64,000 nt of DNA from Sphingomonas sanguinis NBRC 13937. Lineage in GTDB: Bacteria; Pseudomonadota; Alphaproteobacteria; Sphingomonadales; Sphingomonadaceae. A program made the position numbers and the translations under genes. The stretch spans positions 49,412 through 113,411 of the forward strand of contig NZ_BCTY01000006.1 in the NCBI RefSeq assembly GCF_001591005.1. Direction: 5' to 3'. The notes below the pieces were generated by a model that did not search any database, had not been told where the DNA came from, and saw nothing but the letters and a program-made list of their open reading frames with translations. Shown here piece by piece: positions 24,870 to 32,944 of this stretch. Positions within the stretch are counted from its first letter, which is position 1. Each line of letters begins with the position of its first letter.

Positions 24870-26732
24870 ATGTCCCTGGCCGCCCTGGCGATTCTGCTCG
24901 CCGCCCAATCCCCCGCTGCCGCCCCGCAGGTGGCCCCCGTGCTGACCAGCGCCGACGCGCGCGACGTGCACAGCTATGCCCGGCCGCTGGAGGCGCGGGT
25001 GACCCATGTCTCGCTGAACCTCTATGCCGATTTCGACAGCCATGTGATGCGCGGGATCGCGACCCTGTCGGTCGATGCGAAGCCCGATGCCAAGACGTTG
25101 GTCGTCGACGACAACGGCCTGCGCATCGTGGCGGTGACGGACGCGCAGAACCGCCCCCTGCCCTATAGCATCGGTGCGGTCGACAAGGTGCATGGCGCCC
25201 CCCTGACCATCACGCTGAACGGCCAGCGCACGGTCAAGATCGCCTATGCCTCGGTTCCCGGCGCGAAGGCGCTGCAATGGCTGTCGCCCGAACAGACGGC
25301 GGGCAAGAAGCAGCCCTATCTGTTCAGCCAGGGTGAGGCGATCCTCAACCGCAGCTGGATTCCGACCCAGGATTCGCCGGGCATCCGCCAGACCTGGGAC
25401 GCGACGATCAACGCCCCCTGCGCGCTGACCGTCGTGATGAGCGGCGAGCGGACCGGCGAGACGCCATGTAATGACGGCCGCCACACCGCCAGCTATCGCA
25501 TGGACAAGCCCGTCGCCCCCTATCTGATCGCGCTGGCGATCGGCGACCTGAAGTTCAAGCCGCTCAGCGCGCACACCGGCATCTGGACCGAGCCCGCGAT
25601 GCTGGACAAAGCGGCCTGGGAATTTGCCGGGCTCGACAAGTTCGTGAGCGCCGCCGAGGGACTGTACGGCCCCTATCGCTGGGGCCGGTACGACGTGCTG
25701 GTTCTACCGCCCAGCTTCCCGTTCGGCGGCATGGAGAACCCCATGCTGACCTTCGCGACGCCGACCGTGCTGGCGGGAGACCGGAGCCTCGTCAGCCTGA
25801 TCGCGCACGAGCTGGCGCATAGCTGGTCGGGCAATCTGGTCACCAACGCGACCTGGGACGATTTCTGGCTGAACGAGGGCTTCACCAGCTATTTCGAGAA
25901 CCGGATCATGGAGTCGATGTACGGCAAGCGCCGCGCCGCGATGGAGGCCGATCTCGCCTGGACCGACATGCAGAACGCGGTGAAGGAAGCGGGCGGCCCG
26001 CAATCGCCCGACACCAAGCTGCACCTGGACCTGAACGCGGCCCGCGATCCCGATGACGGCATGACCCAGATCGCCTATGACAAGGGTGCGACCTTCCTGC
26101 GGACGATCGAGTCCGTGGTCGGCCGCCCCCGCTGGGACGCGTATCTGCGGAGCTATTTCGACCGCCATGCCTTCCAGCCGCAGACGAGCGCGGGCTTCCT
26201 GGCGGACCTGCGCAAGAACCTGCTCAAGCCCGGCGAAGCGGAAAAAATCGGCGTCGATCAATGGGTCTATCAGCCCGGCATTCCCGCCAACGCCGTGCAT
26301 GTCCGCTCCGACGCCTTCCCCGCGATCGACGCGGCCGCCAAGGCGTTCGCCGCCGGTGGCCCGGTATCAGCGGTGCCGGACAAAGTGACGACGCAGGAAT
26401 ATGTCCGCTTCCTCGACCAGCTACCCCGCCAGCTGTCGGCCGAACGGCTCGCCGCGCTCGACGGGCGGTTCCATTGGAACGAGACCGGCAACAGCGAAAT
26501 CCGCTTCGCCTGGCTGCGCCTCGCGCTCGCCAATCGCTATCAGCCCGCCGAAGCCTCGGCCGAACAGTTCCTGACCTCACAGGGCCGTCGCAAGTTCGTC
26601 GCGCCGTTGTTCCAGCAGCTTCAGGGCCAGGGCGAATGGGGCAAGGTGCTGGCCAGCCGAATCTATGACAAGGCGCGCTCCGGCTATCATTCCGTGACCC
26701 AAGTCACGGTGGATCGCCTGCTCGGACGATAA
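24870..26732 (+). CDS. Exported M1 family aminopeptidase
   Basis: 620-aa zinc metallopeptidase of the leukotriene A4 hydrolase-like branch. A signal peptide (MSLAALAILLAAQSPAAA) indicates export. The substrate motif GGMEN is followed by HELAHSW (His313, Glu314, His317) and NEGF with Glu336, the exact HExxH-x18-E spacing of gluzincins. The C-terminal helical domain is complete. Expected to release N-terminal amino acids from periplasmic peptides. GGAG is 5 bases before the chosen ATG 24870; a GTG 6 bases upstream is an alternative. Confidence 0.93.
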   Translation: MSLAALAILLAAQSPAAAPQVAPVLTSADARDVHSYARPLEARVTHVSLNLYADFDSHVMRGIATLSVDAKPDAKTLVVDDNGLRIVAVTDAQNRPLPYSIGAVDKVHGAPLTITLNGQRTVKIAYASVPGAKALQWLSPEQTAGKKQPYLFSQGEAILNRSWIPTQDSPGIRQTWDATINAPCALTVVMSGERTGETPCNDGRHTASYRMDKPVAPYLIALAIGDLKFKPLSAHTGIWTEPAMLDKAAWEFAGLDKFVSAAEGLYGPYRWGRYDVLVLPPSFPFGGMENPMLTFATPTVLAGDRSLVSLIAHELAHSWSGNLVTNATWDDFWLNEGFTSYFENRIMESMYGKRRAAMEADLAWTDMQNAVKEAGGPQSPDTKLHLDLNAARDPDDGMTQIAYDKGATFLRTIESVVGRPRWDAYLRSYFDRHAFQPQTSAGFLADLRKNLLKPGEAEKIGVDQWVYQPGIPANAVHVRSDAFPAIDAAAKAFAAGGPVSAVPDKVTTQEYVRFLDQLPRQLSAERLAALDGRFHWNETGNSEIRFAWLRLALANRYQPAEASAEQFLTSQGRRKFVAPLFQQLQGQGEWGKVLASRIYDKARSGYHSVTQVTVDRLLGR

Positions 26733-26745
26733 GCCGAGCCCCTGG

Positions 26746-26790
26746 CGCGGCGAAACGAGGAACGAAAAAATCGTTTCGCCGCGTGATTTT
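26746..26790 (+). terminator. Terminator-like perfect inverted repeat after the aminopeptidase
   Basis: CGCGGCGAAACGA pairs perfectly (13 bp) with TCGTTTCGCCGCG around a 12-nt loop ending in A6, followed by TGATTTT. The loop A-run would be T6 on the other strand, which is unusual. Confidence 0.7.
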
Positions 26791-26902
26791 CGGGTCACCG
26801 CCGCCCGAACACCGTTCACCGGATATGGTTCCGGCTCGCCTTTCCAATCCGTTTAGCCCCGGTTAATCGACACTCACACCGACATTCCGACCGGGGGGTC
26901 AT

Positions 26903-27451
26903 GTGAAGTTCAAGGCATTTGCAGTGCGATTCGCGCTGATGGCATCGTGCGGCCTGATGATGGCCACTCCCGCTGCCGCGCAGTTCTGGCAGTGTGCGCC
27001 CTATGCTCGCGAGATTTCGGGCATCGATCTTCACGGCAACGCCAACACCTGGTGGAGCCAGGCCCAGGGTCGCTACGACCGTGGCCACACCCCGCAGGAA
27101 GGCGCCGTCCTCGCTTTCGAGGCCACCCACCGGATGCGCGTCGGCCATGTCGCCATGGTCAGCAAGGTCGTCAGCGACCGCGAAGTCCTCCTGACCCATG
27201 CCAACTGGTCGCGTCGCGGCGGCATCGAGCGTGACGTCCGCGCCATCGACGTCTCGCCGAACAATGATTGGTCGATGGTCAAGGTCTGGTACGGCCCGAC
27301 TGGCGGCCTGGGCACCTCGGCCTATCCGACCAAGGGTTTCATCTATTCGGGCCACAAGGGCGGCACCGCCGACCTGCCCGCCACCGAAATCGCTTCGCGC
27401 AACGATGGCCGGGTTTCGGGCATCATGACCTTCGCCGCTCCGGTCGAGTAA
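26903..27451 (+). CDS. Secreted CHAP-domain protein
   Basis: 182 aa. The start is GTG 26903, because the ATG two bases before is followed at once by a stop. A signal peptide ends at ATPAAAQ. The CHAP fold has the catalytic Cys in FWQCAPYAREISG, His in RVGHVAMVSKVV and Asn in THANWSR. The EGAVLAFEATHRM segment is typical. CHAP enzymes cleave peptidoglycan peptide bonds; the sphingomonad members carry no cell-wall-binding domain, as here. Likely an autolysin or peptidoglycan remodeller in the periplasm. Confidence 0.88.
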   Translation: MKFKAFAVRFALMASCGLMMATPAAAQFWQCAPYAREISGIDLHGNANTWWSQAQGRYDRGHTPQEGAVLAFEATHRMRVGHVAMVSKVVSDREVLLTHANWSRRGGIERDVRAIDVSPNNDWSMVKVWYGPTGGLGTSAYPTKGFIYSGHKGGTADLPATEIASRNDGRVSGIMTFAAPVE

Positions 27452-27499
27452 GCGCGGGCTTTCCACTCCTTGCGAAGACAGGCGTAACTTAGCCTTGCT

Positions 27500-27994
27500 T
27501 CACGCCGCCCGAAACGTCATCGCCACACCATTCATGCAGTAACGCTTGCCCGTCGGCTTGGGCCCGTCATCGAAGACATGGCCGAGATGCCCGCCGCACC
27601 GGCTGCAATGCACCTCCACCCGCTCCATCATCAGCGACCGATCGCTCCGCGTCGCCACCGCGCGGGGCAGCGGCGCCCAGAAGCTCGGCCAGCCGGTGCC
27701 GCTCTCGAACTTGGTCTTCGAGGAGAAGACAGGCTGCGCGCAGCCCTTGCAGGCGAAAATGCCGTTGCGGTGTTCGCCGTTGAGCGGACTGGAATAGGGC
27801 CGCTCGGTCCCTTCGTGCCGCAGGACATTATAGGCCGCCGGGCCGAGCTTCTGCCGCCAGGCAGCATCGCTCATGGCCACGGGAAAGCGCTCGGCCGCAT
27901 CGGCCTGACGCCCGCAGGCGGACAGGCCGATACCCAGCGTACCCAGGCCCATCAGCGAAAGAAATGCGCGGCGATCAGAAGAGGATGCAGTCAT
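27500..27994 (-). CDS. msrB: Exported methionine-R-sulfoxide reductase MsrB
   Basis: 164 aa. Reduces methionine R-sulfoxide in proteins. The catalytic Cys is in RYCMNGVAM, and the structural zinc site is CKGC and CSRC. GTGWPSFW and HLGHVFDDGP are intact. The N-terminus is unusual: SDRRAFLSLMG resembles a twin-arginine motif, and GIGLSAC resembles a lipobox (Cys27), so the protein is probably exported and perhaps lipid-anchored rather than cytosolic. Stands alone, convergent with the CHAP gene. Confidence 0.92.
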   Translation of the reverse strand: MTASSSDRRAFLSLMGLGTLGIGLSACGRQADAAERFPVAMSDAAWRQKLGPAAYNVLRHEGTERPYSSPLNGEHRNGIFACKGCAQPVFSSKTKFESGTGWPSFWAPLPRAVATRSDRSLMMERVEVHCSRCGGHLGHVFDDGPKPTGKRYCMNGVAMTFRAA

Positions 27995-28050
27995 TCACCT
28001 AAGATAGGAAGGCCCGGCGCACCGGCAAGCACGCCCACTCTCCTTTCCGC

Positions 28051-29277
28051 TTAAACCCCCTTGCGCCGCCAGAACGGCCGGACGCTCCCCGATTGCAGCA
28101 CCCCGCGCCGGAACAGTCGTGCGCCCAGCGTCACGAACAGCGCTACCCACAGCGCCTGCCACGCCAGCGCCACGGCATGCGGCCACAGCGAGTCGCTCGC
28201 CGCCGCCATGCCCGCCATCGCAAAAGGCGAGGATAGCGGGAAGACTTCGGCAACCACCGCCAGCCAGCTACCCGGCTGCGACAGGCCGCTCAGCGTCAGG
28301 GTGAACATGCCGACCTGCACGATGGTGATCGGCAGCGAGAGCATCTGGATTTCCCGCATGGTCGAGGCCTGCGCCCCGATCGTCAGGAACACCGAGCCCA
28401 GCAGCAGATAGGCCATGGTGAAATAGGTGACGAACAGGACGGTGAACATCGGCAGGCCGACCGCCGGCGACAGCTCCCCCACCATCCCGGCAAAGGCGGG
28501 CGGCAACACGCTCGTCACCTGGCCGAGCACCGTGCCCCAGAAGGTGACGAACAGCACCGCTACCCCGAACATGCCGAGCAGCTTGCCCAGGAACACCGCC
28601 TCCAGCGGCACGGCGGCGGCCAGCACCTCGATCACCTTGTTCGACCGTTCCTCGGCCATGGTGCCGACGACCTGCCCCGCCAGGAACAGGGTAAGGAAGA
28701 ACACGCCAAACACCGCCAGGAACGCGGTCTGGTTCTGCCCGCCCAGCGTCGCACGCTGGCGCGAAAAGGCGGTCTTGGTCGCCTCGATCCGAGGCAGGGG
28801 CCCGCCCAGCCGCTCGGCCGACAGTGCCTGTCCGGCCAGTACAACCAGATAATCGGCCGCCCGCGATCCGCGCGCGCCGTACAGGATCGTCGGTCGGTCG
28901 AGCGGGCCGTACAGCACCGCCGTCGCGTCATAATCCTTCGCCTCGAACGCCGCGCGGGCCTGGGCGGCGGGGTTTCCGTCGGGTGCGAGGGTGACCAGCT
29001 CGGGCGGCTCCTCGTCGCGGCGAAACACCGTGCGGGTGCGGGTGTCCGCCTCGACAAGCGTCCGGGCGAGCGTATCCGGGACGATCGCGACGATGCGCAC
29101 CCGGTCGGCGCCATGGTCGGCCGCCTGCGCCGCGCCCATCGCGCCGACGGTGCTGAACGCCACCATGATCAGCGGCGCGAACAGGAACAGCAGGAAAATG
29201 GGGGTGAAGACAGTCGCGACGAAATCGCGGCGCGCGATCGTCATGGTCTGGCGGATCAACCGACGGGTCGGGCTCAT
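28051..29277 (-). CDS. ABC-2 type transporter permease (NatB-like)
   Basis: 408 aa with an N-terminal membrane helix, a large extracytoplasmic domain (about residues 50-180) and five to six C-terminal helices, the layout of NatB/ABC-2 export permeases. LVGTMAEERSNKVIEVLAAAVPLEAVFLGKLLG-type sequence in the middle (MAEERSNKVIEVL) is the family coupling motif. Its ATG lies in the stop of the ATPase gene upstream (ATGA). Works with that ATPase; the substrate, sodium in the Bacillus prototype, cannot be inferred. Confidence 0.9.
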   Translation of the reverse strand: MSPTRRLIRQTMTIARRDFVATVFTPIFLLFLFAPLIMVAFSTVGAMGAAQAADHGADRVRIVAIVPDTLARTLVEADTRTRTVFRRDEEPPELVTLAPDGNPAAQARAAFEAKDYDATAVLYGPLDRPTILYGARGSRAADYLVVLAGQALSAERLGGPLPRIEATKTAFSRQRATLGGQNQTAFLAVFGVFFLTLFLAGQVVGTMAEERSNKVIEVLAAAVPLEAVFLGKLLGMFGVAVLFVTFWGTVLGQVTSVLPPAFAGMVGELSPAVGLPMFTVLFVTYFTMAYLLLGSVFLTIGAQASTMREIQMLSLPITIVQVGMFTLTLSGLSQPGSWLAVVAEVFPLSSPFAMAGMAAASDSLWPHAVALAWQALWVALFVTLGARLFRRGVLQSGSVRPFWRRKGV

Positions 29278-30194
29278 GCCGCATTCTCCTGGGGAGTCTG
29301 TTCGCCGACGATGCGGACAAAGGCTTCGTGCAGGCTGGGCCGCTCGATCGACAGGTTCAGAATACCGGCTCCTGCCGCCAGCAACCGACCGAGCACCGGC
29401 TCTATCCCCTCATCCGGCAGGGGAAAGCGCCAGTCGGCCCCGTCACGCACCGCATCGGCGGGCAGCAGGGTGGGTGTCACCCGGTCGGGATCGCGCGGGC
29501 GATAGCGCACCCGGGCGGTCAGCGTACCGCGCGCCTCGTCCACCGTCCCCTCGAACCGCCGCTGCCCGCCCGCGATGATCGCCAGGCGGTCGCACAGCCG
29601 CTCGGCATGGGCCATGACATGGGTGGAGAACAGGATCGTCGCCCCCCGGTCGCGCTCACCCAGGATCAGCGCCTCCAGCCGTTCCTGATTGACGGGGTCC
29701 AGGCCGGAGAAAGGTTCGTCCAGCACCAGCAGCTTCGGGCGATGGACGACCGAGCCAAGCAGCTGGACCAGCTGCGCCATGCCCTTGGACAATTTGCGGA
29801 TCTTGCTGTCGGCGGCATGGCCGAGCCCGGCCTGTTCGAGCAGCTCACCCGCCCGCGCCCGACCCGTCTTCCAGTCGAGCCCGCGCAGCGCACCCATGAA
29901 GGCGATCGCCTCGCGCGCCTTCATCGCCGGGTACAGCCCCCGCTCCTCGGGCAGATAGCCGACCAGATCGCTCGCCTCGCGCGGATGGGCATAACCCAAT
30001 AGCGTCCGCTGCCCCTCATCGGGTTCGATGATGCCCAGCAACATGCGCAGCGTCGTCGTCTTGCCTGCGCCATTGGGGCCGAGCACACCGTACACCGCGC
30101 CGGTCGGGACAGCGATGTCCACCCCATCGACGACACGCCGGTCGCCGAAACGCTTGGCGAGGCCCGAGGCGCTGACCGCCCACTGATTTTCCAC
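29274..30194 (-). CDS. ABC transporter ATPase (NatA-like)
   Basis: 306 aa. Walker A GPNGAGKTT, the Q-loop region LPEERGLYPAM, a signature-like KLSKGMAQLVQLLG, Walker B LLVLDEPFSGLDP and the switch His in FSTHVMAHAERL are in order. The 80-residue C-terminal extension is like that of NatA/DRI-type exporter ATPases (DUF4162-like). First gene of a two-gene exporter operon with the permease; divergent from queG with a 41-nt gap between starts. Confidence 0.93.
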   Translation of the reverse strand: MENQWAVSASGLAKRFGDRRVVDGVDIAVPTGAVYGVLGPNGAGKTTTLRMLLGIIEPDEGQRTLLGYAHPREASDLVGYLPEERGLYPAMKAREAIAFMGALRGLDWKTGRARAGELLEQAGLGHAADSKIRKLSKGMAQLVQLLGSVVHRPKLLVLDEPFSGLDPVNQERLEALILGERDRGATILFSTHVMAHAERLCDRLAIIAGGQRRFEGTVDEARGTLTARVRYRPRDPDRVTPTLLPADAVRDGADWRFPLPDEGIEPVLGRLLAAGAGILNLSIERPSLHEAFVRIVGEQTPQENAA

Positions 30195-30235
30195 GCTGAT
30201 TGTCCCTCCCTGATCGCCTGTGGTAGCGGGCGTTT

Positions 30236-31285
30236 GTGGCGCAAGACAAGCTGGAAACCCGGATCAAGGCAAAGGCGGCCGAACTGGGCTTCGCCTCGAT
30301 CGGCATCACCCATCCCGACGCCGCGCCCAAAACCGTCGAGCGGCTGCACCAATGGCTGGCCGAGGGACGGCACGGGTCGATGATCTGGATGGCCGACCGC
30401 GCGCACCAGCGCCAGAGCCCCGCCAGTCTGTGGCCCGAGGTGAAGAGCGTCATCTCGCTGGGCGTCAGCTATGCTCCCGCCGAGGACCCGATGCGGCTGG
30501 CCGATCAGGGGCGGATCGGGCGCATCTCGGTCTATGCGCAGGGCGCGGATTATCACGATGTGGTGAAGCGCCAGCTAAAGGCGCTGGGCCGCTGGCTGGC
30601 GCAGGAGGCCAAGTGCGACCTGAAGGTGTTCGTCGACACCGCGCCGGTGATGGAAAAGCCGCTGGCCGAGGCGGCCGGGCTGGGCTGGCAGGGCAAGCAC
30701 ACCAACCTCGTCAGCCGGGACCATGGCAGCTGGCTGTTCCTGGGGGCGATCTACACCACGCTGGAACTGGAGCCCGATGCCGTGGCGCGCGACACCTGCG
30801 GGCGGTGCGACGCGTGCCAGCGGGCCTGCCCTACCGACGCGTTTCCGGCACCTTACCAACTCGATGCGCGGCGGTGCATTTCCTATCTGACGATCGAACA
30901 TGCCGGGCCAATCCCCGAGGAATTCCGGGCGGCGATGGGCAACCGCATCTATGGCTGCGACGATTGCCTGGCGGTGTGCCCCTGGAACAAGTTCGCGGCC
31001 GCCGCACAGGCAAACATGGCGTTTCACCCCCGCGCCGAGCTGACCGCGCCGGAGCTAGGGGATTTGCTGTCGCTGGACGATGCCGGTTTCCGGCAGGTGT
31101 TTTCGGGTTCGCCGATCAAGCGGATCGGGCGCAACCGGATGGTGCGCAATGCCGCGATTGCGGCGGGAAATAGCGGCGCGTCGGAGCTGGTGCCGGTGTT
31201 GCAGGGGTTGCTGGGGGATGTTGACCCGGTGGTAGTGGAGGCGGTGGAGTGGGCTTTAGGGCGGCTTGGCGGGTCTGCCGCCTAG
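30236..31285 (+). CDS. queG: Epoxyqueuosine reductase
   Basis: Last step of queuosine synthesis in tRNA: cobalamin- and Fe-S-dependent reduction of epoxyqueuosine. The 349-aa protein has the cobalamin-binding N-terminal domain, two [4Fe-4S] motifs (CGRCDACQRACPTDAF; CDDCLAVCPWN), CISYLTIEHAGPIP, and a HEAT-like C-terminal end. Length is normal. The GTG start at 30236 has only a weak ribosome site (AGCGGG). It shares a short divergent region with the ABC operon. Confidence 0.95.
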   Translation: MAQDKLETRIKAKAAELGFASIGITHPDAAPKTVERLHQWLAEGRHGSMIWMADRAHQRQSPASLWPEVKSVISLGVSYAPAEDPMRLADQGRIGRISVYAQGADYHDVVKRQLKALGRWLAQEAKCDLKVFVDTAPVMEKPLAEAAGLGWQGKHTNLVSRDHGSWLFLGAIYTTLELEPDAVARDTCGRCDACQRACPTDAFPAPYQLDARRCISYLTIEHAGPIPEEFRAAMGNRIYGCDDCLAVCPWNKFAAAAQANMAFHPRAELTAPELGDLLSLDDAGFRQVFSGSPIKRIGRNRMVRNAAIAAGNSGASELVPVLQGLLGDVDPVVVEAVEWALGRLGGSAA

Positions 31286-31290
31286 CCCCT

Positions 31291-31324
31291 GCCCTCCCCC
31301 ATCCCCTCCCGCTTGCGGGAGGGG
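31291..31324. repeat. Family A REP-like unit, inverted, locus 2
   Basis: GCCCTCCCCCAT followed by hairpin CCCCTCCCGC/GCGGGAGGGG (loop TT, 31303-31324). It is the inverse of the unit at 36124-36157 and lies 77 nt before the inserted copy at 31401. Confidence 0.75.
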
Positions 31325-31400
31325 CGTGCCCCGCTCAAAGGGTCACGCTTCTATAAGCGATGGTCGCGAGGCTTATACCCGACACTTGCCTAACAACGCA

Positions 31401-31491
31401 CCCCTCCCGCAGGCGAGTTTCAGGTCGGTCATGCCCCCGGCATGACCTAAACGATGCGGGGCATCGTTTACCTGAAACTGGGATGGGGGAG
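31401..31491. repeat. Family A REP-like unit, interrupted, locus 2
   Basis: The left arm CCCCTCCCGCAGGCG is followed by the 64-nt three-stem element and then GGGATGGGGGAG. Without the element the sequence would read almost as the intact unit at 36124. The interruption point is the same as at 19090. Confidence 0.8.
31416..31479. repeat. 64-nt three-way-junction element, copy 2
   Basis: The same three perfect stems as at 19090-19153: outer 10 bp, and two inner 9-bp hairpins with complementary CCC and GGG loops. No base differs between the two copies over 78 nt including flanks, although they are 12.3 kb apart. Confidence 0.9.
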
Positions 31492-31529
31492 GGCAAAGGT
31501 GTCTCACCGAGCCCCCAACCCAAACAAAA

Positions 31530-32426
31530 TCAGTCCACCCAATCCAACCCGATATCCTTGTACACCGAACGATCCTCGTCCCAGCCCGGCTTCACCTTCA
31601 CATGCAGGTACAGGTGAACCTTGTGCCCCAGGATGCGCGACAGTTCCTCGCGGGCCCTGGCCCCAATTTCCTTGATCCGCACCCCATTCTTGCCCAGCAC
31701 GATGGCGCGCTGGGTCGGGCGTTCGACCAGGATCTGCTGGTGGATCTCGACCGATCCGTCCTCGCGCTCCTTATAGGCCTCGGTCTCGACCGCGCTGGCA
31801 TAGGGCAGCTCGGCATGAAGCTGGAGATAGATCTGCTCGCGCGTCACCTCGGCGGCCAGTGCGCGTTCGGTGGCGTCGGACACCTGATCCTCGGGGTAAT
31901 GCCACGGCCCCTCGGGCATCAGCTTGGCGAAATGCGCCTTCAGCTCGGGCAGGCCGTCGCCGGTCTGGGCCGAGACGAACCAGATTTCGTCGAAGGGCAC
32001 GACCGCGTTCAGCTTCTCGGCATGACCCAGCAGACGCGCCTTGTCGGCGATGTCGACCTTGTTGAGGATCAGATGCTTGGGCTCGGGCCGGTGCGCGATC
32101 GATTCGGCGATGGCGGTGACCTTGGGGCCGATGCCGCCCTTGCCGTCGACGACCAGCGCCAGGATGTCGGCGCCCTCCGCGCCTTCCCAAGCGGCGGCGA
32201 CCATCGCGCGGTCCAGGCGGCGCTTGGGCTCGAAGATGCCGGGCGTGTCGACCAGCAGGATCTGCGCATCCCCCTCGATCGCGACGCCAAGCAGCTTGGC
32301 GCGGGTCGTCTGCGCCTTGGGGCTGACGATGGCGACCTTCTGGCCGACCAGCGCATTGACGAGGGTGGATTTGCCGGCATTGGGCGCGCCGACGACGGCC
32401 ACGAGGCCGCAACGTTGTTCAGTCAT
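31530..32426 (-). CDS. era: GTPase Era
   Basis: 298 aa. Era binds near the 3' end of 16S rRNA and helps 30S maturation. G motifs: GAPNAGKST (13-21), the switch I TTRAK, DTPGIFE, and NKVD. The C-terminal KH domain (VLGKNGVRIKEIGARAREEL) binds RNA. The start at ATG 32426 (MTEQRCGLVAVVGAPN) excludes a long upstream extension. In alphaproteobacteria lepB-rnc-era are adjacent; here era is separated from rnc by a repeat and an opposite-strand gene. Confidence 0.96.
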   Translation of the reverse strand: MTEQRCGLVAVVGAPNAGKSTLVNALVGQKVAIVSPKAQTTRAKLLGVAIEGDAQILLVDTPGIFEPKRRLDRAMVAAAWEGAEGADILALVVDGKGGIGPKVTAIAESIAHRPEPKHLILNKVDIADKARLLGHAEKLNAVVPFDEIWFVSAQTGDGLPELKAHFAKLMPEGPWHYPEDQVSDATERALAAEVTREQIYLQLHAELPYASAVETEAYKEREDGSVEIHQQILVERPTQRAIVLGKNGVRIKEIGARAREELSRILGHKVHLYLHVKVKPGWDEDRSVYKDIGLDWVD

Positions 32427-32562
32427 GCCCCAGCGGTACAGGTCCGGCCCCCTTCCCGCAACGGCCAGCCCACATGGACGGAATGTAATGGTCGCATCAC
32501 GGAACGGCCACGCCCCCGCGCGCATTTTTCCAGCCACGATTTCAAGAGCCAGGAGAGTTGCC

Positions 32563-32784
32563 ATGAAGACCCTCATCACCGCCCTGTCGGCCGCTGCATT
32601 GCTGACCGTCGCGGGCCCTGCCTCGGCCAAGGGCTGCCTGAAGGGCGCGGCGGTCGGTGGCGTCGGTGGCCATTTCGTCGGCAAGGGCCATGCCGTGCTG
32701 GGTGCGGCGGCGGGCTGCGCGATCGGCCATCACCGCGCCAAGGTGCAGGCCAAGAAACAAGCCGCGGCGGCCAAGGGGCGCTGA
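32563..32784 (+). CDS. Small exported glycine-zipper-like protein
   Basis: 73 aa, AGGAGAG before ATG 32563. Signal peptide (MKTLITALSAAALLTVAGPASA), then a glycine-rich hairpin with a Cys at each side (KGCLKGAAVGGVGGHFVG; AVLGAAAGCAIGHH) and a basic tail (RAKVQAKKQAAAAKGR). A short relative in style of the three larger zipper proteins, although without the GTTG motif. On the strand opposite to era and rnc, between them. Function unknown. Confidence 0.75.
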   Translation: MKTLITALSAAALLTVAGPASAKGCLKGAAVGGVGGHFVGKGHAVLGAAAGCAIGHHRAKVQAKKQAAAAKGR

Positions 32785-32821
32785 GTCCGGTGAACGAGCG
32801 AGCAGCGTCATGAATCTATCT

Positions 32822-32937
32822 GTTCCCCGGCGAAGGCCGGGGCCCAGATTCCACACAGCTGCCTGTTCGCCAACGCGCCAGACAGATATCGTTCTCGATA
32901 GTGCATAGAAACTGGACCCCGGCCTTCGCCGGGGAAC
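32822..32937. repeat. Family C inverted-repeat element, copy 2
   Basis: Terminal inverted repeats of 26 nt (32822-32847 and 32912-32937) match at 25 of 26 positions; each end is itself a hairpin CCCCGGC/GCCGGGG. The 64-nt interior contains TTCTCGATAG, as in copy 1 (CTCTCGATAG). Layout is MITE-like, but no target duplication is evident. Confidence 0.8.
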
Positions 32938-32944
32938 GCAGGGT

